This document shows, piece by piece, positions 55,779-63,682 of a stretch of DNA of 64,000 nt. A program made the position numbers and the translations under genes. How positions within the stretch are numbered: the first letter of the stretch is position 1; each line of letters begins with the position of its first letter. The DNA is taken from contig DATDBU010000040.1 of assembly GCA_036524675.1 (NCBI GenBank), positions 1 to 64,000 of the forward strand, in the 5' to 3' direction. Under the pieces are notes generated by a model that made no database searches, was not told the origin of the DNA, and saw nothing but the letters and a program-made list of their open reading frames with translations. Source of the stretch: DATDAW01 sp036524675 (GTDB taxonomy: Bacteria; Verrucomicrobiota; Verrucomicrobiia; Chthoniobacterales; DASVRZ01).

Positions 55779-55813
55779 TTCTGCATTCTGACCTCTGGCT
55801 CCTGACTTCTTAC
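55779..55813. repeat. degenerate 7-bp tandem repeat array
   Basis: Five 7-mers TTCTGCA, TTCTGAC, CTCTGGC, TCCTGAC, TTCTTAC. Upstream at about 55734 GCAGAACT is the reverse complement of AGTTCTGC here, so the region can fold back on itself. Confidence 0.65.
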
Positions 55814-55839
55814 GTGAAAACGTGGGTCTCCTTTGAATA

Positions 55840-55892
55840 CAAGGAATGGCACTTTCCAAAAGCCCCCGGCGGTTCGAAACCGCCGCTCCTTG
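55840..55892. other. nested inverted repeat resembling a tRNA T arm
   Basis: CAAGGA (55840-55845) pairs with TCCTTG (55887-55892), enclosing a perfect 8-bp hairpin (55867-55885) whose centre reads GGCGGTTCGAAACCGCC. The TTCGAAA loop resembles a tRNA T arm, but no anticodon arm or CCA is present, so it is not a functional tRNA. Confidence 0.4.
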
Positions 55893-55900
55893 AGCTACGC

Positions 55901-56323
55901 ATGAAACAGTGGGTCTCCTTTGCCATTCTTTCGATGATCTTTGCTGGCCTGACATCGGTCATAGCCAAAATTGGACTCACAGGCATTACCGGCGAGATGG
56001 GGCTGGGTATTCGCACGGTTTTCGTTTTTGCGATCACAACCACGTTCGCGCTGGCCGTCACTCCCCTTTCATCGTGGTCGTTGCTAAACTCCCACAACTA
56101 CATCTGGCTCGGTCTGTCTGGTGTGACGACATCCCTTTCGTGGATCTTCTATTACAAAGCGCTGAAAGAAGGCACCGTCTCGACTATCGCGTTGATCGAC
56201 AAAGGCAGCATTGTCGTCGCCATCCTTCTGGCCTGGCTGATATTGCACGAACCTATCACTCCGAAAACAATGCTCGGTGGCGCGCTGATTCTAGCCGGCA
56301 TCGCAGTGATCGCGCTGAGATAG
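55901..56323 (+). CDS. single-domain EamA/DMT-family transporter
   Basis: About 140 residues with four to five membrane helices forming one EamA repeat (FAGLTSVIAKIGLTGITGEM, SWIFYYKALKEGTVSTIALID, LLAWLILHEPITPKTMLGG). Most DMT exporters have two repeats, so this one probably dimerises, like other half-size EamA proteins. ATG 55901 is preferred; the frame also opens at GTG 55814, where a 21-base near-copy of the start region lies 87 bp upstream. Substrate unknown. Confidence 0.85.
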   Translation: MKQWVSFAILSMIFAGLTSVIAKIGLTGITGEMGLGIRTVFVFAITTTFALAVTPLSSWSLLNSHNYIWLGLSGVTTSLSWIFYYKALKEGTVSTIALIDKGSIVVAILLAWLILHEPITPKTMLGGALILAGIAVIALR

Positions 56324-56338
56324 CTGGCCAAGCTTTTG

Positions 56339-56361
56339 GGGGCAGGCCGCCGGCCTGTCCT
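56339..56361. terminator. possible bidirectional terminator between EamA and nadB genes
   Basis: GGCAGGCC and GGCCTGTC flank GCC, giving an 8-bp stem with one G-U pair, between two convergent genes. The T tract is missing, so it is a weak candidate. Confidence 0.3.
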
Positions 56362-56401
56362 CCACACAATACGCCATCAGACGATCAAAACTAACGATCA
56401 G

Positions 56402-58000
56402 TCAATACCGCCGGATAAGCGTGTCTTTTTTCCAGCGAACGTCGTCCGTTTCGGGGAAATCGAGGTTGAAATTCAGGCCGCGGCTTTCTTTTCTCGAGAG
56501 AGCGCTGTCCACGATGAGGCCTGCAATGGTGCACAGATTTCGGAGCTCGAGGAGATCCGTCGTGAGTTTGAAATTCCAGTAAAACTCCTGGATTTCGCGG
56601 CGGAGATTTCGCAGACGAGTGGCGGCGCGCTGGAGGCGTTTGTCGGTGCGGACAATGGCCACGTAATCCCACATAAGACGCCGAATTTCGTCCCAGTTAT
56701 GGTAGATGACCACCAGCTCATCGACGTCGCTTACGTCGCCAGGGCGCCAGGCTGGCACGCGATATTCTTCATAGGTCGTTGAATAATCCACCGAGGGCGC
56801 TTTGTCCGCGGCACGCTTGGCAAGGACAAGACCTTCGAGCAGGGAATTGCTCGCGAGACGATTCGCGCCATGAAGGCCTGTGCAAGCAACTTCGCCGACA
56901 GCGAAAAGTCCCTTAAGCGTTGTCTCCCCGTTGATGTTGGTTTTCACACCGCCACATTGATAATGCGCCGCAGGCACCACGGGTATTGGCTCCCTGGTGA
57001 TGTCGATGCCGCAACTCAGGCAGGTCTCGAGGATGTTCGGAAAATGTTTGCGGATAAACTCCGCAGGCTTGTGTAAAATATCGAGATAAACGCATTTGGC
57101 TCCGGTCCGCTTCATTTCGGCATCAATGGCCCGGGCAACGATGTCACGCGGCGCAAGCTCCTTGCGCGGATCGATCTTTTCCATGAACCGCACGCCGCGG
57201 TCATTGAGCAAAATGCCGCCTTCGCCACGGACCGCTTCCGAAATAAGAAACGATTTCGCCGCGGGATGAAACAGGCACGTGGGGTGAAACTGGATGAACT
57301 CCATGTTTGCGATAGTCGCTCCCGCGCGCCAAGCCATTGCCACACCGTCCCCTGTCGCCACGTCGGGATTCGTCGTGTACAAATAAACTTTGCCGCACCC
57401 ACCCGTAGCCAGCACAACACGGTCGCAGCGGACTGTTTCCACGTCGCCGGTGGCTTCGTTGAGCACGTAAACACCCAACACGCGGTCTTCCGTCGCATAA
57501 CCAAGTTTGCCGGTCGTGATAAGGTCGACGGCCATATGATCCTCGAACAGCTCGATGCTTTGGTGCCCTTCGACGGCTGCTAGCAGAGCGCGCTCGATCT
57601 CTTTGCCGGTAAGATCGGCAGCATGAAGGATGCGTCGCTTGGAATGCCCACCTTCCTTGGTGAGATCGAGTTCCCGATTGCCGTCTTCGAGCTCCCGTTC
57701 GTCGAATTCCACGCCGAGATCGATCAATTCCCGAATTCGCGCCGGTCCTTCACTGACGATTTGCCGGACAACCGCTTCGTCACACAATCCCGCGCCCGCA
57801 ATGAGCGTGTCGCGCACGTGCAAATCGAAAGAATCCTCGTCGCTGGTTACAGACGCGACGCCGCCTTGCGCATAGGCCGTGTTCGAATCAAAACCCCGGC
57901 GTTTGGTGAAAATTGCAACCGTCCCGTGCGCGGCGGCCAGGCGGGCAAAGGTCAACCCGGCGACACCGCTGCCGATGATGACGTAATCGAATTGTTTCAC
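56402..58000 (-). CDS. nadB: L-aspartate oxidase
   Basis: FAD-dependent oxidation of L-aspartate to iminoaspartate, the first step of NAD synthesis. Seen: FAD-binding YVIIGSGVAGLTFARLAA, AYAQGGVAS, GGCGKVYLYTTNPDVATGDG, MEFIQFHPTCLFHP, MKRTGAKCVYLDI, and GLFAVGEVACTGLHGANRLASNSLLE. 532 residues (E. coli 540). Its start overlaps the pepF stop (ATGA). The partner genes nadA and nadC are outside the window. Confidence 0.96.
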   Translation of the reverse strand: MKQFDYVIIGSGVAGLTFARLAAAHGTVAIFTKRRGFDSNTAYAQGGVASVTSDEDSFDLHVRDTLIAGAGLCDEAVVRQIVSEGPARIRELIDLGVEFDERELEDGNRELDLTKEGGHSKRRILHAADLTGKEIERALLAAVEGHQSIELFEDHMAVDLITTGKLGYATEDRVLGVYVLNEATGDVETVRCDRVVLATGGCGKVYLYTTNPDVATGDGVAMAWRAGATIANMEFIQFHPTCLFHPAAKSFLISEAVRGEGGILLNDRGVRFMEKIDPRKELAPRDIVARAIDAEMKRTGAKCVYLDILHKPAEFIRKHFPNILETCLSCGIDITREPIPVVPAAHYQCGGVKTNINGETTLKGLFAVGEVACTGLHGANRLASNSLLEGLVLAKRAADKAPSVDYSTTYEEYRVPAWRPGDVSDVDELVVIYHNWDEIRRLMWDYVAIVRTDKRLQRAATRLRNLRREIQEFYWNFKLTTDLLELRNLCTIAGLIVDSALSRKESRGLNFNLDFPETDDVRWKKDTLIRRY

Positions 58001-59826
58001 AGCAATTCGCGTAACTCAGCGATACGGGTCCGGAACAGATCGAGTGCCGATTTGACCGGCTCCGGTTTTTCCATGTCTACGCCAGCGGTGCGGAGCGTAT
58101 CCAGGGGATATTTCGAGCCGCCGGATTTCAAGAAACCGAGGTAATCGCCCAATTCCTCCGAACCGCCACCGAGGACGCGATTCGACAGCGCCGTCGCGGC
58201 GGAAATACCGGTCGCGTATTTGTAAACGTAGAAGGCACTGTAGAAATGCGGGATGCGCAGACATTCGAGGTCCAGCTGCGGATCGAGTGTGAACTTGTCG
58301 CCGAAATATGCCTCGAGCAGCCCGTGGTAGGCCGATTTAAAGGCCTCCAGCGTCAGCGCCTCGCCGCTCTCTTCCATCGCGTGAATAATTTTCTCGAACT
58401 CCGCGAACATCGTCTGGCGGTAAAGCGTACCGCGCAGATCTTCGACCTGTCGGTTGAGGATATAGGCGCGCATCTTCGGGTCGTCGGTCTGAGCGAGCAG
58501 ATGATGCGTGAGCAGATTTTCGTTGAACGTGGACGCCACTTCCGCGAGGAAAATCGGGTAGTCGTAGTCCTGAAACGCCTGGGTCCGTTGCGAAAACCAC
58601 GAATGCATCGAATGCCCGGCCTCGTGAGCGAGCGTATAGACATCGGAAAAAACGTCCGCCTTGTAGTTCATGAGCATGAACGGCGGATTGCCGTAGCTGC
58701 TCGAAGAAAACGCCCCGCTGCGTTTGCCTTTGCTTTCATAACGGTCGCACCACCTGTTGGCGAAGCCGCCGGCAAGCGCGGAGGTGTATTGAGCCCCGAG
58801 CGGAGCCAGGGACGCGATGACTTTTTCGACCGCTTCATCAAAACTTACGTTGGTTCGGATCTCCGAAACGAGCGGCACGTAGGTGTCGTAGTGATGTATT
58901 TCCGTCAGGCCAAGATGTTCGCGGCGAAATTCGTAATACTCGTGAAGCGCCGGGAGATTCGCACGGACGGTTGAAATGAGGTTGTCATAGACCGCGACGG
59001 GCACCGCATCCCCGAAAAGCGATGCCTCGAGCGCTGACGGATAATTTCTCGCCCGCGCGTAGAAGACATCCGTGCGCACGGAAGACGCCAGCGAGGCAGC
59101 GATGGTGAACTGGTGATCCTCGAACTCGCGATAAAACTGGCGAAACGCATTTTCCCTGACCTCCGCGACAGGCGAATACAGGAATGACGAGAAACTGCTC
59201 TGTGTAAGCTCACGCTCAACCCCCTTGTCGTCGGGGAGCGAGCCGAACTTCATATCGACGTTCGTGAGTTGAGAGAACGTCTCGCTATGGCCGTGCAGGG
59301 AATTTCCAGCCAGCGCAAGCAAGCGCTCTTCCGAAGACAGCAGCGTGTGCGGTTTGTAGCGCCGGATTTTCGAGAGCTTGGTCTCCCACGGAGTCAGCCC
59401 CGGATTCTTCAGGAAATCAGCGAAAACCGCATCGTCGATGGCGACGATTTCGGGCACCACGAATGCCGTGGCCTCGCCAACAAGTGTCCACACATTTTGC
59501 AAACGCGCGCGCCGGGCAAGATTCGCGTTATCGGAGCTGTCCTCCGAAGCGCGGAGCATGGAAAAATGGCCGAGGCGTTCGAGGGAAATTTCGATCTGTT
59601 TTTCCGCTTCCAAAAGTTCAAGCAATGTCTCCGCCGACTCGCCTACGCGGCCGCGAAATGCCTTCAAGGCTGGATAATCGGCCTGCAATTTTTCAAATGC
59701 AGCCTCCCAATCGGCATCTGTCGCATAAAGGGAAGAGAGATCCCAAGTGTAGGCAACGGGAATTTCTGACCGAAGGGGCGTTTTGGCGGGAGCGTCGGGA
59801 GGATCGTTTTTGTAAGCAAAGATCAT
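57997..59826 (-). CDS. pepF: oligoendopeptidase F (M3 family)
   Basis: Zinc metallopeptidase that degrades short peptides in the cytoplasm. The catalytic HEAGH (~residues 401-405) lies in YTLAHEAGHSMHSWFSQ; other family parts are AYTWDLSSLY at the N-terminus, FSQLTNVDMKFGSLPDDKG and FYSAFYVYKYATGISAA. About 609 residues from ATG 59826, standard size. The gene overlaps nadB by four bases. Confidence 0.95.
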   Translation of the reverse strand: MIFAYKNDPPDAPAKTPLRSEIPVAYTWDLSSLYATDADWEAAFEKLQADYPALKAFRGRVGESAETLLELLEAEKQIEISLERLGHFSMLRASEDSSDNANLARRARLQNVWTLVGEATAFVVPEIVAIDDAVFADFLKNPGLTPWETKLSKIRRYKPHTLLSSEERLLALAGNSLHGHSETFSQLTNVDMKFGSLPDDKGVERELTQSSFSSFLYSPVAEVRENAFRQFYREFEDHQFTIAASLASSVRTDVFYARARNYPSALEASLFGDAVPVAVYDNLISTVRANLPALHEYYEFRREHLGLTEIHHYDTYVPLVSEIRTNVSFDEAVEKVIASLAPLGAQYTSALAGGFANRWCDRYESKGKRSGAFSSSSYGNPPFMLMNYKADVFSDVYTLAHEAGHSMHSWFSQRTQAFQDYDYPIFLAEVASTFNENLLTHHLLAQTDDPKMRAYILNRQVEDLRGTLYRQTMFAEFEKIIHAMEESGEALTLEAFKSAYHGLLEAYFGDKFTLDPQLDLECLRIPHFYSAFYVYKYATGISAATALSNRVLGGGSEELGDYLGFLKSGGSKYPLDTLRTAGVDMEKPEPVKSALDLFRTRIAELRELL

Positions 59827-59995
59827 GATTGAAAAATGAAACAAAACGAATAAGCCCGGATCGGGGGGCAGGCAAAGCCGAAGATAACATGATATCTCTG
59901 TAATCTTCGCGTAGCGGCTGGAAATCTCCGACGGAAGGCCCTTATAGTTGGGCTTCGAGCGGCGACCCAGGGAAAGTCGGCGGCCGTCTTCTTGA

Positions 59996-61063
59996 ATGCA
60001 CTTGCGAGATTTTCAATCTTTAAAAGTTGTTGCGTCCTTCGTGGCCGCGCTGCTCTTCGCGTCTCCAATTCTGGCTGATCTGGCCGCTTCGGCCGCTGAA
60101 ACGCCATCTCCCCCGCCGGCGCCGAACGCCAGGCAGACGATTGTCAGATCCGCCAAACTTCTCACGATCGGCAATAGTTTCGCCGACAATGCGACCGCGT
60201 ATTTGCCGGGAATCGCCAAGGCCGAAGGAAAAGAGCTCACGATTTTCCGTGCGAATCTAGACGGAACTTCCATGCAGGATCACGTCGCGCATTTAAAAGC
60301 ATTTGAGGCGAATCCGAACGACCCGAAAGGCAGTCCCTATCTATCACTGCCCGATCCGGTAACCGGAAAGAGGCGTTACATCAGTCTGCACGACGTATTG
60401 GAATCCGATCGCTGGACTTACGTAACCATTCAGCAGGTCAGCAGCATGAGTTACCGGCGGGAAACCTATGAGCCAGCCGCCGGGGTCCTCATTGCCTACA
60501 TCCACAAGCACGCTCCGCAAGCAGAGATTCTGGTTCACCAAACATGGGCGTACCGCGGGGACGGAAACGTGTTTGCCGACGGGAAACTCACGCCGGAAGC
60601 CATGTATCAGCAGCTGAGATCGGCGTACAACGAATTGGCGGAAGATTACGACTTGCGGATTATTCCTTGTGGCGACGCCTTTTACTCGGCGCGCAAAACG
60701 CTGCGATGGACGTTCAAGTTTCCGGACCCGAACTTCGACTACCAGCACCCGGAGCCCGGCCAGTTGCCGGATCAGACTGGGAGTCTTTACAACGGCTGGA
60801 TGTGGACGCGTGATGGTGGAAAACCGCGACTGAGGCTGGATGCCCGGCATGCGAACCCAGCCGGACGCTATCTCGGAGCCGCGGTATTCTACGAAATCCT
60901 CTACAAACAGCCGCCGTCCAGAGCATTCTGCCCTTCGATTTTGCAGCCGGAAGATACGGAAACGCTCCGCGCCGTCGCCCACGCCTCCGTTCTGGCAAGC
61001 AAACGCAAAGCACCATCCCAACTCACTGGAACCGCCGAAAAACCACGGAAATCGCCTGAATAA
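59996..61063 (+). CDS. exported SGNH-like protein, DUF4886 family
   Basis: A signal peptide (residues ~12-37) is followed by an SGNH-hydrolase-like fold. Block I is LLTIGNSFADNATAYL with candidate nucleophile Ser61; the C-terminal DARHANPAGRYLGAAVF supplies the Asp/His pair typical of the family. 355 residues. DUF4886 members often lie near carbohydrate-degrading enzymes and may be esterases; no such genes are near here. Function uncertain. Confidence 0.8.
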   Translation: MHLRDFQSLKVVASFVAALLFASPILADLAASAAETPSPPPAPNARQTIVRSAKLLTIGNSFADNATAYLPGIAKAEGKELTIFRANLDGTSMQDHVAHLKAFEANPNDPKGSPYLSLPDPVTGKRRYISLHDVLESDRWTYVTIQQVSSMSYRRETYEPAAGVLIAYIHKHAPQAEILVHQTWAYRGDGNVFADGKLTPEAMYQQLRSAYNELAEDYDLRIIPCGDAFYSARKTLRWTFKFPDPNFDYQHPEPGQLPDQTGSLYNGWMWTRDGGKPRLRLDARHANPAGRYLGAAVFYEILYKQPPSRAFCPSILQPEDTETLRAVAHASVLASKRKAPSQLTGTAEKPRKSPE

Positions 61064-61192
61064 CGGGTGTTGTCCGGGAGCTTGGTTCTCCTTGCTGACA
61101 GGCTTCGGGAAGGGCTTAAAATCCATCGCGGAGTACCCCTTATTTCTCAGCGATTACTAGAGTTGGATTCTCTCCTCCGATAATCTGGAATC

Positions 61193-61426
61193 ATGAAAAC
61201 CACCATCGATATTCCCGAAAAGGAACTCAATGATGCCATCCGTTTTACCAGGTCGAAGACGAAGCGGGAGGCAGTGGTCGCTGTGTTGGAAGATTTTAAC
61301 CGCCGCCAGCGAATGGCAGCTCTGGTGAAATATCTGGGAACCTTTGATTCTTTGATGACAAATGACGAGATCGAAAACCTTGAAGAAATCGCTACCGAGT
61401 CATTGTCGTCGGATGTGAGCCGGTGA
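61193..61426 (+). CDS. vapB: VapB-family antitoxin
   Basis: A 77-residue protein: an N-terminal ribbon-helix-helix-like region (MKTTIDIPEKELNDAIRFT, SKTKREAVVAVLEDF) for DNA binding and a C-terminal toxin-binding part. It overlaps the following toxin start by four bases (GTGA), the normal vapBC arrangement, and probably autoregulates the pair. Confidence 0.9.
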   Translation: MKTTIDIPEKELNDAIRFTRSKTKREAVVAVLEDFNRRQRMAALVKYLGTFDSLMTNDEIENLEEIATESLSSDVSR

Positions 61427-61796
61427 AACTCGTTGACACTTCTCTTTGGGTGCATGCCCTCAGGCGGAACGGCGACGGTAACAAAAAGCAAATTGTCGCT
61501 CAATTGCTCATGAGCGGTCAGGCCGCATGGTGTCCGGTTGTTCTTCTGGAGCTGTGGAACGGTATTGGCGACGACAACGAGCGGCAGATCCTCCGCGATT
61601 TTGAGGCGGCCATTCCCAACTATTCCATCACTGATGAAGTGTGGGGAAAATCCAATGAACTCGCGGGTCTTTGCCGAAAGGCGGGAAAACGACTCCCGTA
61701 ACTGATGTCTTGATCGCCGCATGCGCGCGACATCACGGCCTCGAAGTTGAACACGCTGACGCTCATTTCGAGGTCATCCAGTCTCTATTCCGCTAA
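61423..61796 (+). pseudogene. vapC: VapC PIN-domain toxin, split by a frame change
   Basis: The frame from GTG 61423 encodes MKLVDTSLWVHALRR with the first PIN Asp, then WCPVVLLELWNG with the conserved Glu, and stops at 61699-61701 after 92 residues. The missing C-terminus is in the -1 frame right after: TPVTDVLIAACARHHGLEVEHADAHF, holding the third and fourth PIN acidic residues, up to TAA 61794-61796. The switch falls at 61683-61689, which reads G GGA AAA, a canonical -1 slippery heptamer in the correct phase. The joined product would be about 124 residues, normal for VapC. It may be a deletion of one A, a sequencing error, or programmed frameshifting. Confidence 0.85.
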
Positions 61797-61822
61797 TCAA
61801 CCAGGGAAACTTCTGTCTCTTT

Positions 61823-61851
61823 TTGACGGCCCGGACCGTCGCTGATATAGA
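61823..61851 (+). promoter_or_regulatory. sigma-70-type promoter of tolB
   Basis: TTGACG (61823-61828), a 17-base spacer and TATAGA (61846-61851) form a near-consensus promoter 30 bases before the tolB start, downstream of the vapC end. An inverted repeat CCCGGCC-T-GGCCGGG (61857-61871) covers the short leader. Confidence 0.65.
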
Positions 61852-61880
61852 GGTCCCCCGGCCTGGCCGGGCATTTCCCT

Positions 61881-63044
61881 ATGAAACGTTTCCTCTCAAT
61901 TGGTGTTCTCGCCGTCGCATTCCTTTCTGCCATCTCCACCCTCCATGCCCAGGATTCGGCGACGATCACCGTGCAAAAGGGTGCACAACTCAACCTCCAT
62001 GTCGCCAGCATTTCGGGCGGAGACGGCGCGAAAGTCACGAGTGTTCTTTCGAACGACTTAAAGCTCACCGACGCATTCGCTCTCGGTGGAAAAGACACAG
62101 CCAACTTTATCGTCAGCGGCACGTTTTCCGGAGGCCAGTTGCAAGGGAAGGTTGTCGATCGGGCTGGCGGCACAGTCCTTGCCAAAAGCTACAGCGGTGA
62201 CGCGCGCCGCGCGGCGCATCAATTCGCCGATGACATCGTCGAAACCACCACCGGCGTTCCGGGTATTGCGAGCACAACCATCGCCTTCGTGGCCACCGCC
62301 TCCGGCAAAAAAGAGATCTACACCGCCGACTACGATGGCGCGAACCTCCGCCAGCTAACCCACGACGGTGTCATCAGCGTTCACCCGTCGCTCTCTCGCG
62401 ATGGCCGGCAACTGCTCTATACCGGTTATCAGAGCGGTTACGCCGACATTTATAGAATCAATCTCGCGTCCGGCGCCCGGAATCGGGTTGCCAAATTCCC
62501 GGGCACAAACTCGGGCGGCGCATTTTCGCCCAGCGGAAGTGAATTCGCCGCCACGTTGAGCAAGGACGGCAATCCCGATCTCTACATCATCCCAGCTGGC
62601 GGCGGCAGCGCACGGCGGCTCACCCGCACGACGGGCGTCGATTCGTCCCCATCGTTTTCGCCCGATGGCAACCGCATTGTATACACGTCTGATATTAGCG
62701 GCGCGCCGCAGCTTTACATCATTCCAGCCAGCGGCGGCGCCGGAAGCCGGTTAACAACCGGTCACGGCTATTGCACCGAACCGAACTGGTCGCCTGACGG
62801 CAAGAAAATCGCCTTCAACATCCGCGGGGGCCCCGGTTTTCAAATCGGCGTCGTCAGTCCCAGCGGCAGCGGCAACCGTGTGCTCTCCACTGGCAACGCC
62901 GAAGATCCGGCATGGGGCAAGGATTCGCGTCACATCCTCTACGCCAGCGGCAGCACGCTTTATATTCTTGACGCTCAAAGCGGACGGCAGAATAAGGTCA
63001 TCTCCGGCCTGGGAAAAATCTCCGAACCCACGTGGTCTCACTGA
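61881..63044 (+). CDS. tolB: Tol-Pal system protein TolB-like beta-propeller
   Basis: Periplasmic part of the Tol-Pal envelope-constriction system. A signal peptide (LSIGVLAVAFLSAISTLHA) is followed by an N-terminal domain and a six-bladed WD40-like/PD40 propeller with repeated units such as HPSLSRDGRQLLYTG, GGAFSPSGSEFAAT, SPSFSPDGNRIVYTSD, EPNWSPDGKKIAFN. 387 residues. It lies directly before pal. TolA, TolQ and TolR are not in the window. Confidence 0.93.
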   Translation: MKRFLSIGVLAVAFLSAISTLHAQDSATITVQKGAQLNLHVASISGGDGAKVTSVLSNDLKLTDAFALGGKDTANFIVSGTFSGGQLQGKVVDRAGGTVLAKSYSGDARRAAHQFADDIVETTTGVPGIASTTIAFVATASGKKEIYTADYDGANLRQLTHDGVISVHPSLSRDGRQLLYTGYQSGYADIYRINLASGARNRVAKFPGTNSGGAFSPSGSEFAATLSKDGNPDLYIIPAGGGSARRLTRTTGVDSSPSFSPDGNRIVYTSDISGAPQLYIIPASGGAGSRLTTGHGYCTEPNWSPDGKKIAFNIRGGPGFQIGVVSPSGSGNRVLSTGNAEDPAWGKDSRHILYASGSTLYILDAQSGRQNKVISGLGKISEPTWSH

Positions 63045-63101
63045 TTCGCCCGAATCCGCTTTGACATTTCCAAAATTCATCGTCTCGTCATCGTCCCGTT
63101 T

Positions 63102-63623
63102 ATGAAATTTTTCGCTCTGTCCTCGATCGGCCGATTTGGCTGTGTCGCGATCCTTTCTCTCACCCTCGGCGCATGTGCCAATAAGAATAAAACTGGCAAT
63201 CAATACGCCGGCGTTGACGGCGATTACGTGTCTGGAACGCCTCTTCCGGAGCGCCAGGAAGGCGTCTCGTTCGTCGGATCCAACGTCGACAAAACTCAAT
63301 TCCAGCCGATCTACTTCGGCTACGACAGCTCGGAAGTTTCCAGCTCCGAATCCGGAAAATTGGGGGCCATCGCGCAATTCTTGAAATCCGGGCGGAGCAC
63401 AATCATCGTCGCGGGCTTTACCGATGATCGCGGCACCGAAGAATACAACCGCGGCCTCGGCGAACGCCGCGCGCAGGCCGTACGCAACTGGCTCATCTCC
63501 CAAGGCGCAAACGGCGGCAGCATTCAGACCGTAAGCTTTGGTGAAGAAATGCCCGCTGCCACCGGCAGCGATGAATCCGCCTACTCACAAAATCGCCGGG
63601 CGGAAGTCGGGGTCGTGAAATAA
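63102..63623 (+). CDS. pal: peptidoglycan-associated lipoprotein Pal
   Basis: OmpA-family outer-membrane lipoprotein, 173 residues. The lipobox LTLGAC gives Cys25. The OmpA domain has IYFGYDSSEVSSSES, IIVAGFTDDRGTEEYNRGLGERRAQAVRNWL with the diaminopimelate-binding Asp and Arg, and ENRRAE-like QNRRAEVGVV at the end. TolB partner, encoded 57 bp upstream. Confidence 0.95.
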   Translation: MKFFALSSIGRFGCVAILSLTLGACANKNKTGNQYAGVDGDYVSGTPLPERQEGVSFVGSNVDKTQFQPIYFGYDSSEVSSSESGKLGAIAQFLKSGRSTIIVAGFTDDRGTEEYNRGLGERRAQAVRNWLISQGANGGSIQTVSFGEEMPAATGSDESAYSQNRRAEVGVVK

Positions 63624-63682
63624 CGACCCGCGCGAGTCTGGAAACCTTCTAACTTTATGGGCAAACAGCGGGGAGCAAAAAA

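Noticed and set aside
55840..55892. possible tRNA
   Set aside because: Only a T-arm-like hairpin is present; the loop lacks the conserved pyrimidine and there is no anticodon arm or CCA end.
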